Positions 1-11,292 of a stretch of 64,000 bases of DNA are shown piece by piece; positions within the stretch are counted from its first letter, which is position 1; each line of letters begins with the position of its first letter. The stretch covers positions 13,842,501-13,906,500 of the forward strand of contig NC_132976.1 in assembly GCF_047496725.1 (NCBI RefSeq). Direction: 5' to 3'. Origin of the DNA: Anoplolepis gracilipes (Eukaryota > Arthropoda > Insecta > Hymenoptera > Formicidae). The notes under the pieces are model-generated. The model was not told the DNA's origin, did not search any database, and saw nothing but the letters and a program-made list of their open reading frames with translations. The position numbers and the translations under genes are program-made.

Positions 1-770
1 CGAGTGAACGTATTTTGTTAAAACAAAAAAAAATGTCGCAAATTGTTGCGTTCATGCATGCGATGTTCGAGACGGGGTACCGCCACCTACGGGTACCCGA
101 ATGGGTGCCATATCGCCGGTACCATCGCCGCGCACTCCGAAGAGCGCGAAATATGGCCCACACCCTATTCCAGGCGCTACTGGAGGTCCTATTTGGAAAT
201 GTAAGTAGTTTTTATTATTTTTATACGCTTTTTTTATTTATAATATATTTATATGTTTTTTTTTAATAGATTTTCGAAATAGGTGCTGATCTGATCCCTG
301 GGTACATCAGCATAGCGCACATGCAGGAGGTGTGCTGGGTGCGAGCCTATCGTAAGGAGTGCGCGGAGTGAGAGAATTTGTGGGCTGATGGCCCTCACTC
401 TCGAAAATTAGACGCGGAGTATCCAAAAATGTACGCGGATATTTTCTATCTCCGCAGATTGTTCGGAGAAGAGCCCTATCGTAAGTATGCTCAAATTTTA
501 AATATTTATTTTTTAAGATACTAATAAAAATGTTCATTTTTCTTTTCTGTTACAGCCGATCCCGCTTTTTAGACGCGGAGACAGAAAATGTCGACGTACA
601 TTTTTGGATACTCCGCAGATTGTTCGGAGAGGAGCCGCTCGTACTGTGAGTATCTCTATATAATACGCTCAAAAGTTTATGTATTTTTTTAAAGGTACTA
701 ATAAAAATGTTCATTTTTCTGTTACAGAAGCAGCCGTCACGAGTTCCCCCTCCGCCTCTCTCTGACTAAT
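1..770 (+). pseudogene. Repeat unit copy A: gene-like exons
   Basis: I do not recognise this family. Four exon-like blocks are joined by short AT-rich introns with good GT/AG borders: exon 1 to 200 (ATG at 33), exon 2 270-480, exon 3 556-645, exon 4 from 728. The same exons occur on the opposite strand at 58.8-62.6 kb (copy B), where exon 1 also begins with ATG and shares the FETGYR and RALL-VLF blocks. Exon 2 carries a PGYISIAHM-like block and later an ADIFYLRRLFGEEP block, matched in copy B. In copy A the frame is broken by a TGA near 370, and a 39-nt exon present in copy B is missing. Exons 2 and 3 both contain the CTCCGCAGATTGTTCGGAGA stretch, so one is probably a duplicate of the other. 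Likely a decayed member of a repeated gene or mobile-unit family; function unknown. Confidence 0.5.
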
Positions 771-1140
771 TTTTAGTTTTTTCTTCTTTATATTTTATTT
801 TTTTATATTTTATATTTTATATATATTATATTTCATATCTTTTTATATTTTATATTTTATATATATTATATTATATTTTACATTTTTTATATTTTTAAAA
901 ACACACACACACATACATACACTTTATATGTATACACACACACAGATTTTTATGATTAAAAATTTTGTTTATGATAAATATGTGTATTGTGTTTTGTGCC
1001 TTCATTATCTATCCCATCCTTCTTCCTCCTCCACTTAGTATTAATTAGATTATATTTAATATATATAATTAGATGTAATAATAATAATAATAATATAATA
1101 TATAATAATACATAATTAGATTATAATATAAAAAAATTCT
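771..1140. repeat. AT-rich spacer with microsatellites; empty hAT site
   Basis: This stretch holds TATATTTTATA-type simple sequence, a short (CA)n run near 900-945 and an (ATA)n run near 1078-1100. I see no gene. ATCTATCC at 1007-1014 is the unduplicated form of the 8-bp target that flanks the hAT dimer in copy B, so copy A preserves the pre-insertion site. Confidence 0.7.
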
Positions 1141-1785
1141 CTGCGTTCTCGCGTACGCGTCCTTAGCCTCCGTCTTATCGCGCTCCCGCTATCCTTTTCC
1201 CTCACCCTCATTCTTTCTCTCTCGCGCTATCCTCCTATTGTAATCTTTTCCTTTTCCCACCACATCATGCTCTAATTGTCCTACGCTATGTACAATGCGC
1301 ATAGCGTTCTTCTTATCCTATACCGCGCGTTTCCGTCTACCACGTTGCGAACGCCTATCGCGCCGTCTCTCTCTGTCCATCTGCCTACTCGCGAACCCAT
1401 CGGTTACGCCGCGGACCTTTCTCTCCTCTCCGCAGTGCCCTCGCCTACCGACCGCGGACCTCTCTCTCCTCTCCGCTGTCCCCTCGCCTACCAGCCGCGC
1501 CGCGGACCTCTCTCTCCTCTCCACTGTCCCCTCGTCTACAAACCGCATCACGGACCCACAGCTGTGTCGCGGACCTTTCTCCCTCCCCGCGTACCCCTCG
1601 TCTACAAACCGCGTCGCGGACCTACAGCTGTGTCGCGGACCTCTCCCCCTCCCCGCGTACCCCTCGTCTACAAACCGCGTCACGGACCTGCGTGACGTTA
1701 TTTCCTCGCGCTCGCGGGTCCCCCCCCCCCGCCCCCGCACCTCCCCTCGAGCTCCCGAGTTAGAAACCTCATTATATCACTACTT
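1141..1785 (+). repeat. GC-rich tandem repeat tail of unit copy A
   Basis: A degenerate tandem array with units of about 45-60 bp built on CTCTCCTCTCCGCTGTCCCC and GCCGCGGACC-like segments, ending in a C-run near 1720. The complement of the same array is at 54.27-54.75 kb. Only about one unit of the 36-bp CGCGATAGGCG-type repeat is present near 1330-1370, against about eight in copy B. Several overlapping frames stay open here, but this is a consequence of the repeats and not evidence of coding. Similarity to copy B ends near ATATCACTAC at about 1780. Confidence 0.7.
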
Positions 1786-1859
1786 CCTTTATTTTTATTA
1801 AGTCGCTTTTATAATCCTTATATAATTTGCAATAAACGATATTCTAATTAAAATCTATA

Positions 1860-2471
1860 GTATGATAATTTGTCACTGCTCCCAGCGAACGTTATTTCAC
1901 TCGCGCTTACTGTCGGTTAAAGTGAGAAAGCGGTATCTTTTATATACAACGCCCGTACTGGTAGCCCGATACGCGTCGACTTATCTCAGGCGCGCGTATA
2001 TCTCTGTTAGCTATTCGTGTATGACTTTGTTAAATCTGGTCGATAGCTGCCCGTGACGATTATTACTCGTTAGGATCTAATTAACGACTGCCCGTCACTT
2101 CATCGCGGCGGGTGCTGTTTTTACCTCCGAACTGCATGATTTTTCGGAGGGGGTTCCTTAGCAACATAACCAAATATGGTTACGTCCTGAATTCGCGGAT
2201 TCGCGTTTTAGTGCAGGTAAGGAAGTTCAAAGTCGAATTTTGTCACTTGTACTTTTTGCAATTCGGCGATACCTTTCCGGTGCGTCTCCGAGAGCGCTTC
2301 CGGTCTCGTATTCGCGCTCGGTCTCGGGCGCACGTGACTCGCTGCGTCAGCGGCTCGATTATCGCTTCAGTCGCGATGCATTTCTGCATCATTTCGAGTC
2401 GCTTTTATTTTAATTATGTGTGTATATATATATTTATTTATTTAATATATAGCCTTTTCTGAGACTATAAC
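1860..2471 (-). repeat. Gypsy-1 3' LTR (outer limit approximate)
   Basis: The LTR begins, on the minus strand, at 2471 with TGTTATAGTCTC, directly after the polypurine tract. Gypsy-2's LTR also begins TGTTATAG, but the rest differs, so the copies belong to different LTR subfamilies. The distal end cannot be fixed because no second LTR or target duplication is visible; 1860 is a guess. Confidence 0.6.
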
Positions 2472-2486
2472 ATCCCTCCCCCGTTG
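2472..2486 (-). other. Polypurine tract of gypsy-1
   Basis: On the minus strand ACGGGGGAGGGA lies immediately before the LTR start TGTTATAG, the expected position for the plus-strand primer of an LTR retroelement. Confidence 0.75.
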
Positions 2487-2748
2487 GAAAAGAAAACGGA
2501 GGTACGACGTTTTCTATTTTAAAGAATTTATCTCTTTTTCTTAACCCTTCGCTTCGAGCGCTGGATATATCCGGCATCCACGCGACGACCTGTGAGTACG
2601 AGCGCCGGATATATCCGGCATCCATGTGATGTGTATACAAGTGCCATCTGTAGTCGATGATAAATTCTTCGTTATCGGCAGAACATATTTTGTTGATTTT
2701 ATTGACATATTGGATTAATCACATATTAAAACTACTCTTTGTTGTTAC

Positions 2749-2853
2749 GACATCAAAACGTATTACGTAATATACTTCAGACATCAAAACGTATTACGTA
2801 ATATACTTCAGACATCAAAACGTATTGCATAATATACTTCAGACATCAAAACG
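2749..2853 (+). repeat. 31-bp direct repeats in piggyBac 5' region
   Basis: GACATCAAAACGTATTACGT-type units start at 2749, 2780, 2811 and 2842, the last one partial. They lie between the left terminal repeat and the transposase start. Subterminal arrays in DNA transposons can bind transposase; that role is inferred here. Confidence 0.85.
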
Positions 2854-3046
2854 GTCGTTTACTGTTTCATTCCAAAAAATCTATCGAATCCATTCGACAG
2901 TGAAACGATATTTCATTTACGTTTTTTTACAAGAATTAGGAATAGATCGGCTTAAGGTATAATTCTTAATCTTTTAAAAATTAAAAATTGTAGGTTAGGG
3001 TTTTGTTTGAAAATTTACTTACAGGAACAGTTTAGGCCCTTACAGA

Positions 3047-4779
3047 ATGTATACAGGAAATAAAAATAGTATTATGTTTCAAAACGAAGTAACCGATTCA
3101 GAAAATGATTCGAATGAGGAAAATGAAAATAATTTCCATCTGCGTAAAAGACTACGAAGAAATATATGCAGCACATCAGAATCGGAAACAGAGTTAATTG
3201 AAGACGAAGCCAAGGACACCTATTATAACATAACATGGACATCCAATAATTTCATACCAAAAATCTATCAATTTTCTTCAAGAAATTCAGGAATGACAAA
3301 GAAAATACGCAGATCTTCAAAAATTATAGACTACTTTGAGCTATTCATTTCTCAAGAGCTCGTAGAATACATTGCAGAAGAAACAAATTACTATTGGGCT
3401 CAGAACAATAATAACAACGTGGATACCCAAGAAAAATCGACAGTAGACGAACTGTACTGTTTCTTCGCTTTGTCATTACTGATGACACGTAACAAAAAAA
3501 TTAACATTACAAGAGTACTGGAGTAAAGATAAATATTTACTAAGCAATACTTTTGGTGAAATAATGGCCAGAGATCGCTATCTTTTGTTACTAAGGATGA
3601 TACATTTTACACATGAACTTGGGCGCACTGATCGCCTAAGTAAAATAAGAGACATAATCAACATGCTGCGAAAATCATTCAATGACGCATTTCATCCCTA
3701 TCAAGAACTTTGCATTGATGAAAGCTTGTTATTGTACAAAGGCCGCCTATCTTTCAAGCAATACATTCCGTTGAAAAGGAATCGATTTGGCGTAAAATCG
3801 TATATGCTTTGTGATTGCAAAACAGGATATGTGCGATCTAATAGTTTATGTCGGAATGTCAACGATTACAGAAAGTGCAATCACGGGAATTGGAAAATCG
3901 GGAGCAATAGTTTTGTCACTCTTGAAACCGTACTTAGGGAAAGGTCATACACTTTACGTAGATAATTTTTATTCAAGTCCAGCATTATTTACCTTTTTAT
4001 ACAATAATTGTACCAATGCATGCGGGACCGTGAAAAAAAGACGACAAGGAATGCCGAAGATTGAAGAGAAATTGAAAAAAGGAGAGGCATGTTTTCGTTC
4101 TTCAAAAAGTTTGTTAGTGATGAAGTGGATGGACAAAAAAGAAGTCTATATGATTTCAAGTATGCATACTGCAGATTTTGCAACAGTATCGAGATATGAA
4201 GGGAAACAGAGTGTGCAGAAGCCTATATGCGTTATAGACTATAATAAGTCAATGGGCATAGTAGACAAGGTGGATATGGTAATAAACACTGTCAATTCAA
4301 CGCGTAAATCGCTAAAATGGTATCGTAAATTTTTCTTCCACCTCATAGACATTTGTGTGTGGAATGCATATTGTCTTTATAAGTACAAACGGGGAGAAAC
4401 CATATCCATGGCAAAATTTCAGTTAGCGTTAATAAAGCAAATAATCGCAAAGTACCATCATAATGTAATTCCGTGTCAACGCAGACCCGCTGATAATCCC
4501 ATGAGGTTAACAGAGAAGCATTTTTTCTCATTGTATATATCAAAAGGTAAAAACCGAAGGCGAAGATGTGTAGTTTGTAGTCAAAATGATAAAAGATCCG
4601 AATCACGATATGAGTGTAAAAATTGTAATGTTGGCTTATGTATAGATCCTTGTTTTAGAATATATCATACAGAATTATATTACTATTCTCTATATATTAA
4701 TATATTAACTAATTTGCGTTACATTATTAATTATATTAAACATTTAATCGTAAAGTCTTGTAAATACATAAATACCTAA
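3047..4779 (+). pseudogene. piggyBac transposase, frameshifted
   Basis: The protein is split over three frames: 3047-3526, about 3530-3840 and about 3830-4779. An acidic N-terminus leads into a DDE/DDD domain with CIDESLL (first Asp), YVDNFYSSP (second Asp) and GIVDKVDM (third Asp), followed by a Cys-rich C-terminus with CVVC, CKNC and CIDPCF that matches the RING-like DNA-binding tail of piggyBac transposases. Breaks fall near 3526 and 3840. Each would stop production of an active enzyme. The intact family excises and inserts precisely at TTAA. All three catalytic aspartates remain visible, so decay looks recent or light. Confidence 0.9.
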
Positions 4780-5158
4780 AAATATGTAAACTATAATTGG
4801 CCTAATGTTCTTAGAATAACTAATATAATTTTGTATAAGTTTTTTCATATTAAAAATGTAAACTATACTTGTTATATTAGAGCAACGATTGTTTTATTAA
4901 GCACAGTTGTTATTTAAGACTTAGAAAAATGTTTATACAAAAACCACCCGCACTGTGCACATTTCTAGCGCGTGCTTCCGTTCAGTGACGGCACTTCGGC
5001 GTACTGCCGAAGCGAAAGGGTTAAGTTTCCCAATATATATATATACTATATGTTTTCTTTTTAATTATTTTCTTATTCTAGTTTACAGTTTTGTTTGTTT
5101 TTCGCGTTTACAATATTTAAATATAATCGTTTTTCTTATCTAAAATCGCGTGCTTAGG

Positions 5159-6905
5159 CTACATTTTAATATTGGTTTCGGGGGTCGATTGATCAGTTCG
5201 GATCGCTCCGTCGTATATCCTAATTAATGGTCGCTTCCTTCTTTTATTTTTGTTTCTTATGATTATATAAAGTACAATTAATATTATTATTATTGTTATC
5301 GTGATTGTTCCATTTGTTGCCATTGGATATACGAATTGTTTTTTCGCGAAGAAATTTTGTACGTTACTTTTTAAATCGTTATCTATTTCTTCTAATTGTA
5401 ATTTTAGTTTTGTCAATTCCATTCAGTGCTGACCTATATATTGTATTGTGTCATTGTCGTGTGTTATCGTATTGCGTTCTCGTACCAGTGTCAAGTTATA
5501 TTCAGGTAGGTACACTTCTATATCTGTTTCATAGATTGTTTGTTTCGTCTGTATAGTCATGTCTGGAGTTATTAATTTGCATTTTCCTTTCAGTGTAATT
5601 TTTCCAGTGTTTCTAATCACTGTTTTGTATTCTTGTCGTTTGTTGTATTGTATTGTTAATTGTTGTTCTGTAGTAGTCGAGTAGAGCCATGTTTGTGGCT
5701 GTTGTAATGCGATCCATGTGGTACGCATTGATATAATATATTTTGTTTTACAGTTATTACGTTGACGCTGCTGTGTATAAATTTGTATTTCGCATGGTGC
5801 ATTTAAATTTACTCTATATGTCGGTGTCGCATGTTCATGTGTGTATTGTGAGTTAATGTTAACACAATTTTTTAAATCTTTTTCTGTTATTATTACGTGT
5901 ATGTTAGTTTTTCTTTATCTACCGCAATTATTTTATTGTTACCTTCTGTTACTGCGAATATATTGTTATAATCGAATACAGGTAACGCAATTACATTCAT
6001 TATGGTATAGCTCGGTTGCGCAAGTATTGGGAAGATTAGAATGGTATAAATAATTGCTTTATCGCTGAATGCGCTTATTATCGCGTATTTTTCTATAGTA
6101 AGCCAGTCTTCGGTGTGTATTTGAAAAGGGAAGTACATTCCTTGCGGCAACTGCTGTGTTGCTTCCTTTAAATGTGTTATTATACTATCTATCGGTATTA
6201 ATTCGGATGCATTGCTCCGTTTTTTGTATATGTTAAATATTCTATAATGTTTTCCGCGTCGCGTATTAATTCTGTTATTACTGCGGTAATTATGGTAAAG
6301 TGTTCGTTTATCTCGTTGCGTTCTATATACTCATTTACTCGTTTCTGTAAGAGGTATTCGTTACGTTGTATTGTATTTTCAAGTTTACCGATATGCCCGA
6401 TAGTTGTATTTATTATTTTAATTTGATTTTGTACGGCATACTGTATTGTCTGTTGACTGTTTTCTATATGTTTAGTTGTTCGTTAATTCGTTTTTTGTCA
6501 TTAACGTCCATTGTGCCGAATAATGACTTTGCTAAGGAACCTATTCCGTCTATTAGTCCTCGTCGTTTATTCATCTGTTTTTTATATATTGTTTTAATTT
6601 GTGTCATGACACCTTTTAAATATTTTGCTTCTCTTTTTGTTAGATGTCTAGGTTCACGCATGTATCTCGGTGATAATGGTTTTGAAATCTCATAGTTTCG
6701 CATATTTTTTCAGCCTGCTTCAGATATCCGTTTATTTGTTTGTATCTTTCGTCTAAGCTTGATAAGTCTAATTTTATCACTAATTTCTAGTTTTCCTGTG
6801 CGTAATGGATGTCCGATTTTTTCGAAGAATAACTCTGGATTATGTTTAAATTCTTGTATCTGGTAAGGGAGATTCATTTCGTCGTCTTTTGTGTGACCTT
6901 TGCTG
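5159..6905 (-). pseudogene. Gypsy-1 env (F-type fusion glycoprotein), broken
   Basis: Minus-strand blocks at 6905-6464, 6150-5893, 5728-5423 and 5422-5159 align with the longer gypsy-2 env. A basic KRRGLIDGIG-type cleavage and fusion motif lies near 6560, as in baculovirus-F-like env proteins of insect errantiviruses. A hydrophobic segment of about 17 residues near 5270-5320, followed by a basic tail, is a transmembrane anchor that gypsy-2 has lost. Several frameshifts and stops separate the blocks, so no full protein is encoded. The stop is at 5159-5161. Confidence 0.82.
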
Positions 6906-7079
6906 ATCCAGCAGGTGAGTGTCCTGTAATATTATATTAGATTTCATTTTATTATAGTTTATCTCTTGGGCTCGCCTTCTCTGACTTCACGAGATTCGCG
7001 CTAATCCAGCGGGAGATACACCGGTAATATTATAATGTCGCTCGTTTAGTCTCTTAACGACTTTTGTGCAAGGCGGATC

Positions 7080-7475
7080 ATGGAGAGTTTTCTTCGTCAT
7101 TGGTGCCTTCCTGTTTGTCTCGGGTGTGGCAGATATTGGGGTGGTTATCATCCCGATATCTGTCAAAAGTGTCTTTTTGGACGTCCTCCGGTCGTGGCTT
7201 TACCACTTCCGTTGGATCCGGTAATGCGAGCGCGACGCGCCGTCCTTCGCAGTTCATGAGTCGCGGGGGACACGTTGTCCCTCCGCGTAACATTCGCCGA
7301 ACCGGGTGTTCGTTTTGTGCGGGCGGTTGTACCCGCCACGGGCCCTCTGCACTCTATCTGTGTGGAAATAAGATGGTGGTGGGACCAGGTGGATTTTATC
7401 GAGTTGGCTCTTCGCCGAAAGGAGGAGAGCATGGACCCTCGAAGAAGGTATACTAGTTCTCTATATATGACTTGA
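7080..7475 (+). pseudogene. Antisense Cys-motif frame, gypsy-1 copy
   Basis: This frame runs opposite to pol and env in the spacer between them. It aligns from the same ATG with the 120-codon frame at 22860-23222. Near residues 13-31 it has VCLGC, then HPDICQKC, giving CxxC-x11-CxxC. A TGA near 7258 replaces a sense codon, but beyond it the frame resumes without a shift and a 3-nt length difference keeps register. Conserved later blocks are TLSLRVTF, GVRFVRAVVPA and DQVDF. I do not recognise the protein. Over the first 59 residues about 60 % are identical by eye. Confidence 0.5.
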
Positions 7476-8327
7476 GCTTGTTTACGTGTAAGCGGGTGCT
7501 TTTCCTTTTTTTCTTTACCGTATAGTTGATGTCCGAATGCTTTTCAATTATTGTGTACGGTCCGATCCATAGGAATTCAAGTTTTTCGATCGTCCACGTC
7601 GTAGCGTTTCGTCGTATATGAGTACCTTATTGCCGATTTTAAACTTTGTTTCTCTTGCGGTTTGATCGTAGTGTTCCTTTGATTTCAATTTTTTCTCTGT
7701 GAGATTATCTTTTGCAACTTGATTCGTGGCGCGTAGTCTTTTTTTTAACTCTTGCGCGTAGTCGTCATAGTTGTATGTCGGTTGTGGTGGTTTCGTCAAC
7801 ACTGTCAGTATTTCGGCTTAGTGCCCGTATACTAACTCAAAGGGCGTGTATCCTGTAGCTATATGCGGGGTTGTGTTATAGATGAACATCGCGAACGGAA
7901 TTCGATATTCGTCTCAGTCAGTCTGATCATTATTAATATAATGTCGTAAGTATTCTGTCAACGTACTATGCGATCGTTCTAATGCGCCGTTACTTTTGGG
8001 ATGGTACGCGGTCGCCTGAATTTTATTTATTTTTAATAGTTTATATGTATTTTTAAATATTTCGCTCAAAAAATTCGTGCCTTGATCGGTTAGAATTTTT
8101 TCCGGTATTCCGTATTCTAAAATTATTTTCGTAGTAAATTCTTTATTCACGGTTGTTTGCTTCTTGATTTGATATCGGTATTGCCTTACTAAATTTTTCC
8201 AAACTATCTTGGAAAGTTAACAAGTACTTATTTCCGATACTAGTTACCGTTAATGAACCGACTATGTCTAGTGCACATTTTTCGAACGGTTTACTCGGTG
8301 TATCGGTGATAATGAGGGGTGCTTTAA
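7453..8327 (-). pseudogene. Gypsy-1 integrase fragment
   Basis: Minus-strand remnants of the catalytic core and C-terminal region of a gypsy integrase: CALDIVG (first Asp) near 8260, LTDQGTNFLS (second Asp) near 8080, SNGALERSH (Glu) near 7980, and a basic C-terminal domain to about 7453. A frameshift falls near 8150, just at the residues where gypsy-2 is cut. Further breaks lie near 7900 and 7600. The H2C2 zinc region and everything upstream are absent. Confidence 0.85.
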
Positions 8328-9141
8328 GGAGTAACACCACCTTAGAGCCTCAAATTTTAAAACATTTTTAAGAATTTTTTTAAAGAAAACTATATTGTAC
8401 AAGGAAAAATTTTTTTTGGTGTTTATTACGAGAATATTGAAGAATATAAAAAATATTTTTTAAAGTATTTAATATAAAAATTAAGCGCGTGATGGCTATC
8501 TTTTTGTATGTGGTTTTAATCGACATGCAAAACGGCGGGCACGATTACTCAGCAGTGTTAGTTCTAAAAATAAAAAAACAAAAATATTTATTTTTTACAT
8601 ATTCAAAACTAGTACGTAGCTGTTTTGAGAAATATGCATTTTTGTTAAAATGACAACGATTTGAAAAAAAAGTCATTTTTGGCTTCAAAAATTGGAATGA
8701 AATAAAGCGATAGCGGCGAGAATTTTCAAGATATCGCAAAAATCCTACGTACAGTCCTAGATTATGTTGAAATAAAAATCTGGGTAAAAATTCAAGTCGA
8801 TCGGATAAAAATTGGCGAAGTTATGCTGCCCGCCGTTTCGAAAAATGCTGTTTCGAGAAAAACGCGTTTAAAGTCTTTCGTAACAATTTTTGACGCTGAG
8901 CGTTGTTTAGCGTTTGTTCGTTCTATAACTAATCTCGTGTATAAAATAACAGTCAAAATTTTGGCAGAGCCAAAATTCGTTCAAGAAAAATTCGTTCCTT
9001 GTACACCAATCAGTTTCGTGGAAAAAATTTAATTTTCTACGAAACCGACGCACTACCATCCGCGATCAGCTCTTAATCACTTTCTTTCTAATTAAAAAAA
9101 AAGCCTTACTCTTATTATAAACCTGCACATAATATTATATA
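8328..9141. other. Unassigned AT-rich spacer with inverted segments
   Basis: No gene is seen. Two short inverted pairs frame the interval: TGTACAAGGA near 8396 with its complement near 8999, and AACGGCGGGCA near 8530 with its complement near 8825. This could be an old foldback or MITE; the arms are too diverged to set its limits. Confidence 0.3.
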
Positions 9142-10407
9142 TTAGGTCGGTCAGAAAGTCCGTGCCGTTTTTTTGCCAAATGAGGAATCAAATATATTTG
9201 CACGTACGAATCTTTAATAATGTATGCACCCTTTTGTTCGATCACCTTAGCCCATCAATTCGGCAGATCAAGGATTTTCTTCTCCTAGAATGTCTTAGGT
9301 TTTTCCATAAAAAATTGCTCGAAGTGAATTTTGATGGCATCCAAATTTAGGAAGTTCTTTCCATCAAGAGAATTTTGAAGAGAGCAGAATAGATGATAAT
9401 CCGATGGTGTAAGATCAGGACTATATGCAGGGTGCAGCAAAACCTCCCAGGAAAATTCGAGCAGTTTTTCACGGGTGCGCAAAGATGTGTGTGACCGAGC
9501 GTTGTCATGATGGAAGGTCACTCCTTTCCTGTTGGCCAATTCTGGACGCTTCTGGACAACGGCTTCTCTCAAATGGTCGAGTTGCTCGCAGTATTTGGCG
9601 GCATCAATGGTTTGGTTCTCCGGGAGCAGTTCATAATAAACTCCCTTAATATCCCACCAGATGCACAGCACCACCTTCTTCGAATGGAGTCCGGCTGCAG
9701 CAACAGTTTGGGGATGACTATCCTTCGGTCCCCAGGATCTCTTGCGCTTTACATTATTATAAACGATCCACTTTTTGTCCCCGGTGATCATTTTTTTCAA
9801 AAAAGGGTGCTTCTTATTCTTTTTGAGCAGCAAGTCGCATATATCCAAGCGCTGTTGCAGGTTTGTGCAACACCCACACATCCGCTCTTCTCACATAACC
9901 AGCGTCTCTTAAGTGCGCTACAATACTTCCGTGCGACACTCTGAGAATTTTTTAAATTTCTTTAACTGTCAGATGCGGATTTGTGTCCACTAAAGTTATA
10001 ATTTTATCCGTGTCCACTGTTGATGGGCGACCAGACCGCTCCGCGTCTTTAACGTTAAAATTTCCGGCACGGAAACGCGCAAACCATTTCCGGACCACAC
10101 GTTCTTTTAAGGTATCAGGCCCATAAACTGCACAAATTCTACGAGCCGTTTCTGCAGCGTTGAGTCCTTCATGAAAATGATAACGCATTATATGGCGATA
10201 ATGCTCAACGATATCGTTCATCCTTCAACGCAGAAGCTAAACTTTAAACTATGACTAAATATCATTAGCATACAACTAAAGTGTCGTAAAAAGACTGCTC
10301 TTATTTGTTAGTGAACAAACAAATGTGCAGGCAACTTCAGCGATATGCGCGAGTGCTTTGAATGCAGAAGAGACAGATAATTGGCACGGTCTTTCTGACC
10401 GATCTAA
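9142..10407 (-). mobile_element. mariner element with TA duplication
   Basis: The ends are TTAGGTCGGTCAGAAAGTCC (left) and, on the complement of the right end, TTAGATCGGTCAGAAAGACC. TA flanks both sides (9140-9141 and 10408-10409). Length is 1266 bp, typical of mariner. The transposase is on the minus strand. Confidence 0.95.
9285..10221 (-). pseudogene. mariner transposase with one stop and one frameshift
   Basis: The start ATG is at 10219-10221. The N-terminal helix-turn-helix region includes HFHEGLNAAETARRI and the linker ERSGRPSTVD. A TAA interrupts the frame near 9950 and a frameshift lies near 9875. The catalytic domain is otherwise complete: ITGDKKWIVY (first Asp), HHDNARSH (second Asp) and SPDLTPSDYHLF (third Asp), with 34 residues between the last two, the D34D signature of mariner. 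The intact enzyme performs cut-and-paste transposition at TA. Light decay suggests fairly recent activity. Confidence 0.93.
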
Positions 10408-10543
10408 TATATTTATTTATAAATGAAAGATTATTTGTTTTTGCAGAGAGTAAAGAGGTACAAATAGATTTAACTTTGTTAAGAAATTCACCTAAAGAAA
10501 AAGAATTAAAGAGAATTTTTATGCTGCGAAGCAAAATAACAGG

Positions 10544-10977
10544 TTGCAGGGGACCAAAGAACAAACAAATAATAGGTCAAAAGAAGGTACAGAAAAAGAA
10601 AGCAAAAGTATTGTTTGGATATATTTTAAGAAAGAAGATGCTGTTTCCTCTCATTGTACGTATGCACAAAAGTTAGGCACAAAAGTTTTAAAGAGTGCTG
10701 GTAACACCACCAATTTGATGCAGCATTTTAAAAGAAAACATCCAGTGCATCTAAAGTCTAACTCAATATCAAAGCGCCAAAAAATAAGTGTTTCGAAGCC
10801 TGTAAGCAAAAATGTAGAAAAAAGAATTTATGAGAAAAATGAAGAGGAACGAGAGAAAGAAATTGATAATCCTGATTCTTCCTTAATTGACATTCCTAGT
10901 TGCTCGATGCAACGCAAGTCAGAGAAATCCAAAGAACGATATTGATGATGTTTTCCACCACATAAATTCTTTTAAAG
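10544..10977 (+). pseudogene. hAT-1 transposase, BED zinc-finger exon
   Basis: A BED-type exon with VWIYFKKEDA, then C..., T-NLMQHFKRKHP. The second Cys of the expected CxxC pair looks lost (HCTYA). It is followed by a Lys/Glu-rich linker and a GT donor at 10978. The exon's last frame (…DDVFHHINSFK) joins in phase, after one frameshift, to the exon at 25681 that continues a hAT transposase. The apparent intron, 14.7 kb, is swollen by a LINE with a nested gypsy. BED domains bind DNA in hAT transposases and ZBED proteins. Confidence 0.65.
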
Positions 10978-11050
10978 GTAAAATCACACTGATATGTTGA
11001 TTTAATCGATATTTTATGTAAAATTATTTTGTGTTAAAATATTGATTTAA

Positions 11051-11292
11051 TACTAGAAGTATCGGGCGGTCATTTCTAAACGTTTCTATGTTTTAAATTA
11101 ACATTCTACTTCTTATGTAAAATATAGAATTCTGAAATTTTATAACTTTTTGTCAATCATTTAATAATGGAATGGTGATTAATGAAAAGTTATAAAATTT
11201 CAGTATCCTGTATTTTACAAGAAATTTTATAAGAAATAAAATATTAATCTAAAAAGTAGAAATGATCAAATAACAACGCACTACTTCTAGTG
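11051..11292. mobile_element. piggyBac-type palindromic MITE, 242 bp
   Basis: TTAA flanks both ends (11047-11050 and 11293-11296). The arms are inverted almost throughout, starting TACTAGAAGTATCGGGCGGT on the left with complement CACTAGAAGTAGTGCGTTGT on the right. No coding capacity. It lies in the hAT-1 intron. Confidence 0.85.

Larger units (their letters stand above)
2541..5024 (+). mobile_element. piggyBac-type transposon with TTAA duplications
   Basis: TTAA occurs at 2541-2544 and 5021-5024. The ends are inverted: left CCCTTCGCTTCGAGC, right complement CCCTTTCGCTTCGGC. Subterminal direct copies of GGATATATCCGGCATCCA lie at about 2563-2580 and 2606-2623. The element is about 2.5 kb, normal for the superfamily, and carries one transposase gene on the plus strand, now frameshifted. 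It is inserted in the 3' region of gypsy-1. Confidence 0.93.
1860..8327 (-). mobile_element. Gypsy-1: env-carrying gypsy, 5'-truncated, decayed
   Basis: An errantivirus-like Ty3/gypsy element in reverse orientation. Reading leftwards from 8327 are the middle and end of integrase, a pol-env spacer with an antisense frame, env, a polypurine tract and one LTR. Similarity to gypsy-2 stops abruptly at 8327, so 5' LTR, gag, protease, RT and RNase H are missing. A piggyBac (2541-5024) sits between env and the polypurine tract. Integrase and env both carry frameshifts and stops, so the copy is dead. The outer LTR limit, and so the left end, is uncertain. Confidence 0.8.

Noticed and set aside
2749..2853. 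CRISPR-like evenly spaced repeats
   Set aside because: The units are contiguous with no unique spacers, and the genome is eukaryotic. The same holds for the 34-bp and 36-bp arrays.
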